Of a DNA stretch of 43,425 nucleotides, positions 8,704 to 16,897 are shown piece after piece. The first letter of the stretch is position 1. Every line of letters begins with the position of its first letter. The notes below the pieces were generated by a model. The model was not told the origin of the DNA. It saw only the letters and a program-made list of their open reading frames with translations, and searched no databases. A program made the translations under genes and the position numbers. The stretch comes from Waddlia chondrophila WSU 86-1044 (GTDB lineage Bacteria > Chlamydiota > Chlamydiia > Chlamydiales > CAMCWV01), in assembly GCA_945882915.1 (NCBI GenBank), contig CAMCWV010000015.1:1-43425 (forward strand), written 5' to 3'.

Positions 8704-10089
8704 TCAGGATATCAGTACAGCGCCAGAGGTTTTATGGCTGGCCGTATCGACCAACACCAAAGACCCCATGCCGCGTGACAGCTTGTACGGCACGGCGGCA
8801 ATCGGCTCTTGCAGAGAAATTTCGACGTGCCCAATCGCGTTAGGCTCCAGCTGTGTCGCCTCCAGTTCGGCCAGCGTGTTGATGTCCAGCTTGTGAACCA
8901 CCCGCTTGATTTTGGCTTTCACCCAGCGGTGGCCGTGCAACGCCCAGTAGGTTCGGCCGGCGATCAGCGGTTCGTCGTCTAACCAAGCAATCGTTGCCTT
9001 GATCTCACGGCTGGGCGTGAATATAGCCCCCACGGTTGCCGTTTCGCGTGCTGCACTGCCCCCCGAGGGGGCTAATTTTCCTGGAGGCGGCTCGTCGGAA
9101 AATTGCATATCCACCGCCAGCAGCCAGTCGCCACGCGACACGTCCACTTCGCGGTCAAGCACGATACCCGCGCTCTGGCTGGCCTCCACGCTGCCAGGGC
9201 GGCGGGCGCGGTCCAGCACCTGCGCCACGGTAGCGGTTTGGCCACTCGGCAAAATGCTGATGTGTTGACCGACGCTGACGCTGCCCGTCGCCACACGTCC
9301 CCAGAACACGCGGTGGCCTTGGGAGGTGTCGGCACTGGATGAGAATTTCTCTACCCACTGCACCGGAAAGGCAAACGGCTGCGCTGTTTCTGCCCCCGTT
9401 GTTGGCAAAGACTCCAGAATCTGTAGCAAACTTTGGCCGTTGTATGCCGCCCAACCCGCTTTGGAGTCCACCACGTTCCAGCCTTTGAGGGCGGAAATCG
9501 GCACGATGGCGGCAACGGTGATGTCGGCGGCAGTGGCAAATTTTCTCAATGCGGCGCTGATATTGGCAAAAGCCAGCTCGGCATTCTCCACAGCATCCAA
9601 TTTGTTCACTGTGAAAACAATCGACCGTACGCGCAACAAATGCGCCAGCAAGCTATGGCGGCGCGTCTGTGGCAACAATTCCAAGGCGGGGTTTTGCCAA
9701 TCCAACTTGCTGACATCGACCAACACGACGGCAGCGTCAGCGCTGGAAGCGGCGGTCACCATGTTGCTGGTGTATTGCTCGTGGCCGGGGGCGTCGGCGA
9801 TGATGAATTTGCGGTTTTCGGTGGCGAAATGCCGGTAGGCCACGTCGATGGTGATGCCTTGCTCGCGTTCGGCCGAAAGCCCGTCGGTCAACAGCGCCAA
9901 GTCGGTCTCGCCCGAGCGCTGCACGCCGGCCAGGTGGTCTTGCAGCACGGCCTTGGTGTCGACCAGCAGGCGGCCGATCAGCGTGCTTTTGCCATCGTCC
10001 ACGCTGCCGCAGGTGATGAATTTGAGCGCACCTACGGTGTCATGTTGGGCAGATGAGGTGCTTGGCGGTGAGGTAGGTGCTGTAGTCAT
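8704..10089 (-). CDS. cysN: Sulfate adenylyltransferase subunit 1 (GTPase)
   Basis: CysN is the GTPase subunit that drives ATP sulfurylase (CysDN), making adenylyl sulfate from sulfate and ATP. The GTP-binding motifs are clear: GSVDDGKST near residue 28, DAPGHEQYT near 102 and NKLD. Elongation-factor-like domains follow. I chose the ATG at 10087-10089; the upstream TTG is less likely. An extra stretch, PPGKLAPSGGSAARETATV, lies in domain 3 and coincides with a C-rich/G-rich DNA palindrome near 9061, so it may be an in-frame repeat insertion. The gene is G+C-rich and betaproteobacterial in style, unlike the chlamydial neighbours, which suggests transfer. Confidence 0.93.
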   Translation of the reverse strand: MTTAPTSPPSTSSAQHDTVGALKFITCGSVDDGKSTLIGRLLVDTKAVLQDHLAGVQRSGETDLALLTDGLSAEREQGITIDVAYRHFATENRKFIIADAPGHEQYTSNMVTAASSADAAVVLVDVSKLDWQNPALELLPQTRRHSLLAHLLRVRSIVFTVNKLDAVENAELAFANISAALRKFATAADITVAAIVPISALKGWNVVDSKAGWAAYNGQSLLQILESLPTTGAETAQPFAFPVQWVEKFSSSADTSQGHRVFWGRVATGSVSVGQHISILPSGQTATVAQVLDRARRPGSVEASQSAGIVLDREVDVSRGDWLLAVDMQFSDEPPPGKLAPSGGSAARETATVGAIFTPSREIKATIAWLDDEPLIAGRTYWALHGHRWVKAKIKRVVHKLDINTLAELEATQLEPNAIGHVEISLQEPIAAVPYKLSRGMGSLVLVDTASHKTSGAVLIS

Positions 10090-10185
10090 GGTTTTAGGTG
10101 TCAAATAGTGCTGTAAACGGCGTCTTTATTGTCTGATATGCTATTAAATTTATAGTAATATTGTTCAAAAGTTCCAAATATATCC

Positions 10186-10256
10186 GTTCGGGCTGAGGTA
10201 TCGAAGCGTCACCTACTGAGCTGACCCTTCGATACCTCAGGGCGAGCGGGGAAGGC
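10186..10256. repeat. REP-like inverted repeat, betaproteobacterial style
   Basis: The arms CTGAGGTATCGAAGCGTC and GACCCTTCGATACCTCAG face each other between cysD and cysN. The same element occurs at 11326-11396. Repeats of this type (TTCGATACCTCAGGGCGA) are familiar from Comamonadaceae-like genomes. They appear to have travelled with the cys genes, since I see none elsewhere in the window. Confidence 0.75.
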
Positions 10257-10282
10257 AGGGTGAACGGGGAAGTGCCTTTTTC

Positions 10283-11266
10283 TTAAAAGTAGCCATCCTT
10301 CTTGCGCTTTTCCATGGACGCTTCACAGGTTTTGTCATCCATCCGCGTCGCGCCACGTTCGCTCATGTCGGCGGCCAGGGTTTCAATCACCACATCGGCG
10401 GCGTTGGCGGCTAGGCTTTCGACCGGGCAGGTGCAGGTGATGTCGCCCACGGTGCGGAAACGCACGTCGCGCAGCTCGGACGTTTCGCCGGCTTTGAGCG
10501 GCGTCAATTCGGTCACAGGAACCAATAAACCTTTGCGCTCCACCACTTCGCGTTTGTGCCTGTAGTACAACGATGGCAGGGCGATCTGCTCGCGTTCGAT
10601 GTACTGCCAGACGTCCAGCTCGGTCCAGTTGCTGATCGGGAAGACCCGGAAATGCTCGCCCTGATGTAGTTTGGTGTTGAACAAATTCCACAATTCAGGG
10701 CGCTGCGCCTTCGGCTGCCACTGGCCAAAGCTGTCGCGGTGGCTGAAAATGCGCTCTTTGGCGCGGGCCTTCTCTTCGTCACGACGGGCACCACCAATCA
10801 GCGCGTCAAAGCGGAACTCGTCAATCGCTTCCAGCAAGGTGACCGATTGGTGCACATTGCGGCTCTCGCCCGGGTGCGCCAGCCGCACCGTGCCGCGTGC
10901 CATCGAGTCTTCGACACTGCGCACAATCAGCTCCGCACCGAGCTCGGCCGCGCGAAAGTCGCGGAAATCCGTCACTTCATGGAAGTTGCGGCCGGTATCT
11001 ATCATCAACAGCGGGTAGGGGATTTTCCCAGTCTTCGCATTGCCGTGGTTGCCCAAAAACGCTTTTTCAGCGCATTTCAGCAGCACCAGCGAGTCCTTGC
11101 CACCCGAAAATAGCAGGGTCGGCCGCTCAAACGTGGCGGCCACTTCGCGCAGGATGAAGATGGTTTCCTCTTCCAGCGCGTCCAGATCGGCGTTGCTGAG
11201 GCGCACGTTGGTGGGGTGCAAATCCGTCAGGTGTTTGCTGGAGAGTTCTTCGTTTCGTGCATGCAT
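10283..11266 (-). CDS. cysD: Sulfate adenylyltransferase subunit 2
   Basis: CysD is the catalytic subunit of ATP sulfurylase, working with CysN to activate sulfate. The PP-loop motif FSGGKDS is near residue 53, and the family regions GGARRDEEKARAKERIFS and SNWTELDVWQYI are intact, as is the C-terminal GYF end. The 327-residue length assumes the ATG at 11264-11266 (MHARNEEL); an upstream TTG would add eight residues. It lies upstream of cysN on the same strand, separated by 193 bases that hold a REP-like repeat. Base composition matches cysN and differs from chlamydial genes here. Confidence 0.94.
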   Translation of the reverse strand: MHARNEELSSKHLTDLHPTNVRLSNADLDALEEETIFILREVAATFERPTLLFSGGKDSLVLLKCAEKAFLGNHGNAKTGKIPYPLLMIDTGRNFHEVTDFRDFRAAELGAELIVRSVEDSMARGTVRLAHPGESRNVHQSVTLLEAIDEFRFDALIGGARRDEEKARAKERIFSHRDSFGQWQPKAQRPELWNLFNTKLHQGEHFRVFPISNWTELDVWQYIEREQIALPSLYYRHKREVVERKGLLVPVTELTPLKAGETSELRDVRFRTVGDITCTCPVESLAANAADVVIETLAADMSERGATRMDDKTCEASMEKRKKDGYF

Positions 11267-11325
11267 AAATCCGTTCTTTTTAATATCCAAAATTCGCTAT
11301 TCAATCTTCTGTTTTTTATCTTTTC

Positions 11326-11396
11326 CCCGTTTGCCCTGAGGTATCGAAGGGGCACTCACTCGCAGACGCTTCGATACCTCAACGCGAACGGTTCAA
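11326..11396. repeat. REP-like inverted repeat, second copy
   Basis: CCCTGAGGTATCGAAGGGGC and GCTTCGATACCTCAACGCG form an inverted pair. It sits between the cysH remnant and cysD and is the same family as 10186-10256. The cysH reading frame runs into it. Confidence 0.75.
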
Positions 11397-11402
11397 ACTG
11401 CC

Positions 11403-11619
11403 TCAGCGCAGAAACCTCTGCAAGGTCAGCATCGGCAGACACATGCAGCCCACATTCCTTCGCCGCCTCATCTTCGCACCATTAGCGCCCGGCGCGAAAA
11501 TCCTCACCCAGGCTGATGGCGCGGGTGCAGAGCGCACAGCCGATGCTGGGGAAAAACTGGTCGTGCAGCGGGTTGTAGGCGGCCTTGTGCAATTGTATGT
11601 AATGCCACACATCGCCCCT
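11403..11619 (-). pseudogene. cysH: 3' remnant of cysH (PAPS/APS reductase)
   Basis: The reverse strand encodes the reductase C-terminal region: GDVWHYIQLHKAAYNPLHD, then FFPSIGCALCTRAISLGEDF, then DEAAKECGLHVSADAD. The catalytic Cys region (ECGLH) is present. An in-frame TAA at 11482-11484 replaces the usual tryptophan stretch. The N-terminal two thirds, including the nucleotide-binding part, are absent. At 11617-11622 the frame switches to sequence of a different protein family (marR). The gene is dead. The cys operon therefore can activate sulfate but has no intact reductase here. Confidence 0.85.
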
Positions 11620-11720
11620 GGCGGTGAAATCGCGGTAGGCGAAAACAACAATTCGGTGCCCTGGCGCAGATCTTCGTCGCTTAGGAACAGCGGATTGACG
11701 AGGGTTTTTGGCTCAGCCAT
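11620..11720 (-). pseudogene. 5' remnant of a MarR-family regulator
   Basis: The ATG at 11718-11720 begins a sequence typical of the MarR-type regulators that sit divergent to ilvE in alphaproteobacteria: NPLFLSDEDLRQGTELLF followed, after a one-base frameshift in a T run near 11641, by FAYRDFTA. The sequence then joins the cysH remnant at about 11620. Only the first helix is left, so no regulator is made. Family identity is from memory of the N-terminal signature and its position beside ilvE. Confidence 0.65.
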
Positions 11721-11801
11721 GGTTTTGGGCCTTATTCAGCTATCCCCGTATAATATGGCAGTATACTTGACATAATACCATCAGAATGTTACGAGCAGGT
11801 C

Positions 11802-11820
11802 TATATTGAGTAACAATATA
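11802..11820. promoter_or_regulatory. Candidate operator upstream of ilvE
   Basis: A perfect inverted repeat TATATTG-AGTAA-CAATATA lies 36 bases before the ilvE start, between ilvE and the divergent marR remnant. MarR proteins usually bind such short palindromes in the shared intergenic region. With marR broken, any regulation would depend on another protein. Confidence 0.45.
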
Positions 11821-11856
11821 ACAATCTAACGCCTATCTAGCCACCGGGAGAGCTCC

Positions 11857-12753
11857 ATGAGGACGGGAAAGACCTTCGATGACCGCGACGGCCTTATCTG
11901 GCTTAACGGCGCTTTGGTGCCGTGGCGCAGCGCCAAGGTCCATGTCCTCACGCACGCCCTGCATTACGCCTCCTGCGTCTTCGAAGGCCAGCGCTCCTAT
12001 GCGGGCAATATCTTCAAGCTCGACGAACATACCAATCGGCTGCTGTCTTCGGCGCAGCTACTGGATATGAAGGTGCCGTTCACGGCCAAAGAGATCAGCA
12101 ATGCCTCCTATGATACGCTGAAAGCTAATAATATCGTCGACGGTTATCTCCGGCCCATGATCTGGCGCGGCAGCGAGCAGATGGGCGTGACCGCCCAGAA
12201 CGCCAAGATCAACGTCGCCATCACCACGTGGGTATGGCCGTCGTACTTCACGCCGAAAGCGCGGCTGAAGGGTATTCGGCTGCAGCTCTCGCAGTGGCGC
12301 CGCCCCGCGCCCGAAAGCGCCCCGGTGAAGGCCAAGGCCGCCGGCCTTTATATGATCTGCACCTTGAGTAAACATACCGCCGAGCGCGCGGGCTATGAAG
12401 ACGCATTGATGTTGGACTATCGCGGGCAAGTGGCCGATGCCACGGGCGCCAATGTTTTCTTTATCATCAACGGCGAAATCCACACGCCGACGCCGGACTG
12501 TTTCCTCGACGGGATCACGCGGCGCACGGTCATCGAGCTGGCCAAGAAGCGCGGCTACAAGCTGATCGAACGCGCAATCATGCCCGAAGAAATGAGCAAG
12601 GCGCAGGAGTGTTTCCTGACCGGCACGGCGGTGGAAGTCACGCCGGTGCGCGAGATCGGACCCTACAAGTTCACACCGGGCGAAGTCTGCCGCACGATCA
12701 TGGCCGACTACGATGCGCTGGTAGGCAAGAAAGCAGTGTCCAGCGCCGCCTAA
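11857..12753 (+). CDS. ilvE: Branched-chain amino acid aminotransferase
   Basis: This PLP enzyme transfers amino groups to and from leucine, isoleucine and valine. The 298-residue class IV aminotransferase shows GLIWLNG and HALHYASCVFEGQR near the N-terminus. The probable PLP lysine is K160 in VKAKAAG, and EDALMLDYRGQVADATGANVF and FLTGTAVEVTPV follow. AGCTCC/GGGAGA before the ATG gives a modest ribosome-binding site. G+C-rich codon use and the divergent marR remnant point to an alphaproteobacterial source. It interrupts the cys block and has its own terminator, so it may be expressed independently. Confidence 0.93.
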   Translation: MRTGKTFDDRDGLIWLNGALVPWRSAKVHVLTHALHYASCVFEGQRSYAGNIFKLDEHTNRLLSSAQLLDMKVPFTAKEISNASYDTLKANNIVDGYLRPMIWRGSEQMGVTAQNAKINVAITTWVWPSYFTPKARLKGIRLQLSQWRRPAPESAPVKAKAAGLYMICTLSKHTAERAGYEDALMLDYRGQVADATGANVFFIINGEIHTPTPDCFLDGITRRTVIELAKKRGYKLIERAIMPEEMSKAQECFLTGTAVEVTPVREIGPYKFTPGEVCRTIMADYDALVGKKAVSSAA

Positions 12754-12775
12754 TCCAAAAGCACATCGAGCCGCG

Positions 12776-12806
12776 AAAAAAGGCTCGTCGGTGACGGGCC
12801 TTTTTT
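12776..12806 (+). terminator. Rho-independent terminator after ilvE
   Basis: AAAAAAGGCTCGTC and GACGGGCCTTTTTT pair around a three-base loop with one G-U pair and end in a six-T run. It begins 22 bases after the ilvE stop codon. Confidence 0.85.
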
Positions 12807-12965
12807 GTACCCACGGGTCGAAATTTTTTAGTGCCTTAGCGCTTTGCGGCGTCCGCCGTCCATCTTGCGGCTTGGGTTTCGGATATAACCGCTATGACTT
12901 TGGCGATTATAGAATACCAAAAGCGATCATGAGCGATCAAGCACTTGGCTTGAAGACATTAGCCG

Positions 12966-13757
12966 TTACAGGATCAAAAGCTTGGTGCCCGCATAAGCCA
13001 GCAACACAGACAAAGCAACACGAATCAGGCGATCAGACGTTTTCAGCATCAAATGGCTGCCCAGCCAAATACCCGGCAACGAGCCAGACAGCAGCAGTGT
13101 CAGCAAAGACCAATCCACCGAGCCGATAGAGGCATGGCCAAAGCCCGCCACCAGGGCCAGCGGTACTGTATGGGCAATGTCAGCTGCCACAATGCGCGGC
13201 AGCGGCAGGGCGGGGTACAGCAGCATCAGCACCGTCACGCCAATCGCGCCAGCGCCCACCGAAGTCAGCGTCACCAACGCGCCAATAATCACACCAAACA
13301 GCACCGGCAGGCTCCAATGTTTCGGTATGGTGGCCGCTTTGACGTCGTCCACATGGATATGGCGCGAAACCGCTTTGCCCAAAACCGCCTTGTAGAGCGT
13401 GGCCGCAGCCGTCAGCAGCAGCGCAAAGCCCAGTGTTGTGGTCATCACATGCTGAACCGCAGGATCCGTCGTGCCCACTTGGCCTAATATATACTGCGTG
13501 GCCAGCGAAGCAGGTACACTCCCCGCCGCCATCTGCGCCACTATCCGCCAGTCAATCACCCGCGCCCGCGCCAGCTTGATAGACCCACCCAGCTTGGTAA
13601 ACGCCGCAAACAGCAAATCCGTGCCAATGGCCAAATGTGGCTTCACTTCAAAAAAGAAAATCAACAACGGCGTCATCATCGACCCCCCGCCCACGCCAGT
13701 GAGCCCGACCAGAAAGCCAACAAAGAAACCTGCGAAAACAAAAGCTAAATCATGCAT
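12966..13757 (-). CDS. TauE/SafE-type (TSUP) membrane transporter
   Basis: The 263-residue protein is almost entirely hydrophobic, with about eight membrane segments. It starts with the family-typical FVGFLVGLTGVGGGSMMTPLL and has the second repeat GALVTLTSVGAGAIGVTVLMLLYP. TSUP proteins move sulfite, sulfoacetate, sulfonates or related anions across the inner membrane. The cys genes on the same strand downstream suggest a sulfur anion as substrate; that is inference. Style and composition match cysDN, so it probably came with that block. The ilvE piece now separates it from cysH. The bases 12809-12965 between the ilvE terminator and this gene's stop hold only an apparent gene start (MSDQALGLKTLAV) cut off at the junction. 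Confidence 0.9.
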   Translation of the reverse strand: MHDLAFVFAGFFVGFLVGLTGVGGGSMMTPLLIFFFEVKPHLAIGTDLLFAAFTKLGGSIKLARARVIDWRIVAQMAAGSVPASLATQYILGQVGTTDPAVQHVMTTTLGFALLLTAAATLYKAVLGKAVSRHIHVDDVKAATIPKHWSLPVLFGVIIGALVTLTSVGAGAIGVTVLMLLYPALPLPRIVAADIAHTVPLALVAGFGHASIGSVDWSLLTLLLSGSLPGIWLGSHLMLKTSDRLIRVALSVLLAYAGTKLLIL

Positions 13758-13787
13758 GAGGGTGACTTTAAGGCGAAGTTTATAGAA

Positions 13788-13808
13788 TGTAAAATACTTT
13801 ATTTTACA
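13788..13808. promoter_or_regulatory. Palindrome upstream of the TSUP gene
   Basis: TGTAAAATA-CTT-TATTTTACA is a perfect nine-base inverted repeat about 30 bases upstream of the transporter's ATG. It could be an operator or the end of a transferred segment. No stronger statement is possible. Confidence 0.4.
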
Positions 13809-13908
13809 TCCGTTATATTAATTTATGCGTATAAGAAGGCTTTTTAAGGGGAAATTAAGTCTTTAGAATGGTTGGATGGACATGTCAAGAGGTTTCTTGA
13901 AAAGGAAA

Positions 13909-14844
13909 TTATGAAAAGAGGCCGAATTCGTCATTTCGTTGACTGTTATAGGCAGGGCGCTTGATATTCCTGTTACTATTTTCTGTTGGCGATAGTGTGT
14001 TATAAGGAATATACTCCTCGTAGCTGAAAACGGGAATTTGGGCTAGCGCGAAAGCTCCCGGGGCTTTGGCGCCGTCCAAGTTCCCATTTTCAGCTACGAG
14101 GAGTATATATTTATTTGCAGCATTTCTGATGAATGTGACCTGCTCGATAGTCATTTTTGCAAAGGCTTTTTCATAAGCTGAGACAGGGTAGTTGGAAAGA
14201 TCAAGAATCTCTTCCACTTTTTCAGGAGTCATCTTTGCAAAGGCAGCCGTAAACTCCTTTACAGAGTAGTCTTTAAGTTTCTTGAGCCCAATAGCGCCGT
14301 ACCAATTTCCCGTTACAACACCGCCTGCGCCAGACAGCGCTTGAGGGATATAGGTCCCTACGACAGGGATGTAGCCTGAGAGGGCAAATACCAGATGGGT
14401 GATTGCGATAACAGCAAGACCTGTAATAATCTCTTGGCCAAGAGAGAGTTTGTCAAAACGATTTTCAAGATTGGTTACGACTTCAAGCTTTTGTATCCGA
14501 TTTATGATCGCCTTAAACCAGGGGCGCTGAGAGAGGGTAATGCCCACAAGAAGCGATGCTACAAAGGTGACAGGGTTGGCTGCTGCAGAAATGCAGAGGG
14601 CTGCTCCTTTAAGCAGAAGTTTTTCCCCATCGGCCATTAAATAGCGGTGTGTTTTTACTAGCTTGCTGTTTTCGTTAAAACTCCAACTTGCGGGAAGAAG
14701 TCTATTTGCCGTTATAGCCCCGCTAAGGATTAGCCGGCAGGCACACGAAACAGATGCCCCGGTCCCCGAGGCAACATGTGTGTAGAGTGTTCTAAAAAAG
14801 CCCGGGTCGCTTGATTGCTCTGCTACTTGCCCTGCTCCTTGCAT
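13909..14844 (-). CDS. Hypothetical protein with in-frame palindromic element
   Basis: I do not recognise this 311-residue protein. It has hydrophobic segments around residues 83-105 and 140-185 (VITGLAVIAITHLVFAL, GYIPVVGTYIPQALSG). Two related motifs, FAAFAKMTPEKVEEILDL and EKAFAKMTIEQVTFI, form a short repeat. The full 96-bp palindromic element at 14011-14106 lies inside the frame and adds 32 residues (ILLVAENGNLDGAKAP and following) near the C-terminus without a stop. The downstream frame continues for about 34 residues. A lineage-specific membrane protein is the best description. Whether the tail beyond the insertion is native is uncertain. Confidence 0.7.
   Translation of the reverse strand: MQGAGQVAEQSSDPGFFRTLYTHVASGTGASVSCACRLILSGAITANRLLPASWSFNENSKLVKTHRYLMADGEKLLLKGAALCISAAANPVTFVASLLVGITLSQRPWFKAIINRIQKLEVVTNLENRFDKLSLGQEIITGLAVIAITHLVFALSGYIPVVGTYIPQALSGAGGVVTGNWYGAIGLKKLKDYSVKEFTAAFAKMTPEKVEEILDLSNYPVSAYEKAFAKMTIEQVTFIRNAANKYILLVAENGNLDGAKAPGAFALAQIPVFSYEEYIPYNTLSPTENSNRNIKRPAYNSQRNDEFGLFS
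14011..14106. repeat. Palindromic element, copy 4 (full, inside a gene)
   Basis: This 96-bp inverted repeat runs from ATACTCCTCGTAGCTGAAAA to its complement ending GCTACGAGGAGTAT. The centre has the paired blocks GCTAGCGCGAAAGCTCC and GGGCTTTGGCGCCGTCC. The length is divisible by three and the reverse strand is open through it, so the host gene's frame is kept. Confidence 0.9.
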
Positions 14845-14894
14845 CTCGTGTATCCATTTTTTTGGCCAAAAGCTAGGATCTTAACACAATCCTA

Positions 14895-14915
14895 ATTTTC
14901 AGCTACGAGGAGTAT
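14895..14915. repeat. Palindromic element, copy 5 (half)
   Basis: ATTTTCAGCTACGAGGAGTAT is the right end only. It lies between the hypothetical gene at 13909-14844 and the NSS transporter gene. It is the last copy seen before 28.97 kb. Confidence 0.8.
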
Positions 14916-14936
14916 AGAAGAACGGGAGGGGCAGGA

Positions 14937-16439
14937 TCAGAAGGGGCGACTGCAAGACGACCTGTTGGTTTTATTTTTCTTCTGAGCAAGACATATGGAA
15001 AGAGCCAAGGCCCCACCAAACCATCCCCATCTTACGCTTTCAGCAAGACCGAAAGCGCCGTTCATCTCTTCTAAGACGGCGGCGATAAGGATTGCGCCCA
15101 GGATCACAACGACGATGTATTTGAGGCTGTAATAGGCGAATGTCCGTTTATTTTTGTTAAACCAAATAGGATCGCTTTGAATCCATTTGGCGAAATACAT
15201 GAAGACAATGATTTCGGCAATACCGCCAATTAGCATGTTATAGCCAATGACCATTGGTTGAAGGGCTCCAAGAATATGGGAGCCGTTACCCATACAAAAG
15301 ACGAGCATTGTTACCGTCATAATGCTCATGACAATCGCAACTGCTGCTTTGCGTGTTTTCTTAAACTCGACTTCAACGTTACCAACAGCACTTTCAACGA
15401 TTGAAAATACTCCCGTTACTCCTGCAATAAACAAACAGAAGAAAAAGAGGGGACCGATGATTCGAGAAGTTGTTTCTCCGAAAGAATGGAGAATAGAAGG
15501 GAAAACCACAAAGCCCATTTCAAAGGCTGAGTCAGATTTGACGATCTCATTAAATGAAACGCCAGTTGTGTAGCTGAGGTAACCAACACATCCAAACACA
15601 GCAAAGCCCGCGATGAAAGAAATAGCAAAGTCGCCAGCTGCAACAAAAAGCATGGCCCTTCGAATGCTTGTCGTCTCGCCCGTGTGACGAGAGTAACCTG
15701 TGACGATTCCAAGACCTAAAGAGAGACTAAAGAAGAGCTGTCCAAAAACATCTCTCCACAAGCTGAACTCTCCTAGTTTTGAAAAGTCAGGCTTGAGGTA
15801 GTAGTAGAAACCTTGGCTTGCTCCTGGAAAGAAGGCAATGCTTACAGCAAAGAAGATGACAATGACTCCCAAGAGAGGTAAAAAGACAGCGCAGATTTTT
15901 TCGATGCCAGACTGAACTTTCTTGACCATTACCCACCAGCTAAAGGCGATAACGGCAAGCGTAGCTATTAATACAGAGACAGAGATTCCGCCAAACTGAG
16001 ACAGGCTACCAGAATCTTGAAGGAATGTGTTTTTAAAGAAGTCGGCTGTTTCAAAAGGAATTTCTCCTGCTGCTGCAAAATAGGTGTAGGCAACAGAGTA
16101 ACCGGTCAAGACAGTATAGAAGGCTCCAATCGTCATGACGGCAATTACGCTAAGCCAGCCAAAAGTTTTCCCGGTAGCCCCCATTACTTTTCCAAAAGCT
16201 GAGACGATAGGCAAGCCAAGTTTTTTCCCCACGAGTCCTTCTAGGAATAGTAAGGGAATGCCCATTGTCAACATTGCAACAATGTAGGGGATCAAAAAGG
16301 CGCCGCCACCATTTCGGTAACACTGCGCGCTAAAACTTAAGACATTTGCAAAGCCAACTGCGGAACCTAGCATCGCCCAGATATATCCAGATTCACGTTT
16401 CCACTGGCTTTTAGATGAATCTATCAATGGATTAGACAC
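14937..16439 (-). CDS. Sodium-dependent (NSS family) amino-acid-type symporter
   Basis: The 500-residue protein belongs to the neurotransmitter:sodium symporter family, which couples Na+ entry to uptake of amino acids or similar solutes at the inner membrane. The first helix carries the signature ESGYIWAMLGSAVGFANV, and FRNGGGAFLIPY-like YRNGGGAFLIPY follows. About eleven or twelve membrane segments are visible. Helix 6/8 regions (SLSLGLGIVTGYSRH) fit the LeuT-type fold. Substrate cannot be read from sequence. Chlamydiae are known to carry such transporters. It is preceded by about 460 bases without a gene. Confidence 0.92.
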   Translation of the reverse strand: MSNPLIDSSKSQWKRESGYIWAMLGSAVGFANVLSFSAQCYRNGGGAFLIPYIVAMLTMGIPLLFLEGLVGKKLGLPIVSAFGKVMGATGKTFGWLSVIAVMTIGAFYTVLTGYSVAYTYFAAAGEIPFETADFFKNTFLQDSGSLSQFGGISVSVLIATLAVIAFSWWVMVKKVQSGIEKICAVFLPLLGVIVIFFAVSIAFFPGASQGFYYYLKPDFSKLGEFSLWRDVFGQLFFSLSLGLGIVTGYSRHTGETTSIRRAMLFVAAGDFAISFIAGFAVFGCVGYLSYTTGVSFNEIVKSDSAFEMGFVVFPSILHSFGETTSRIIGPLFFFCLFIAGVTGVFSIVESAVGNVEVEFKKTRKAAVAIVMSIMTVTMLVFCMGNGSHILGALQPMVIGYNMLIGGIAEIIVFMYFAKWIQSDPIWFNKNKRTFAYYSLKYIVVVILGAILIAAVLEEMNGAFGLAESVRWGWFGGALALSICLAQKKNKTNRSSCSRPF

Positions 16440-16897
16440 GGGAAATCTCCATAAAACTCAAAAAAAACAAGTAAAATATGCTGTCAGAACGAGTAATAAA
16501 GAGAGAAAGGAATAGTGGCAAGCAACTTCGCAGGAAAAGAAAACATGAAAATGTTTTGGTGCTGGCCCATCGTTCAACGATTTCTTGAGGGGTGATTTTG
16601 AAAAGTATAGCAACTAGTAAGGGTTATGCACAATTAAGAACTTCTCTGCTTGCCACTGAGGACCATCCCGAGTAAATTGATAAAAATAAGTAGGGGAGGG
16701 GACAGGGAAATTCGCGCTCTAGTATTTCCATTGTCTCTTCAATTAGAGCAAGTAGGACCTGATTTTTTAACGCTAAGCTTGATTCCGCTGTAGCTTACAT
16801 GAGGTTTCTTTGCCCTGTAATTGGGTGTGTTTTCAGAGCCGTGACAGTAAAGATTCTATCGTTACAATAGTTACATTGTTTTTTATGGAGTATTCTC
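16440..16897. other. Gene-free stretch between divergent genes
   Basis: These 458 bases separate the NSS gene and the DUF2937-type gene, which point away from each other, so promoters for both should lie here. I see no confident -35/-10 pair, repeat copy or reading frame. A GGAG at 16888-16891 serves the downstream GTG start. Confidence 0.4.

Noticed and set aside
9326..10056. Long forward open frames opposite cysN
   Set aside because: They are antisense shadows of a G+C-rich real gene.
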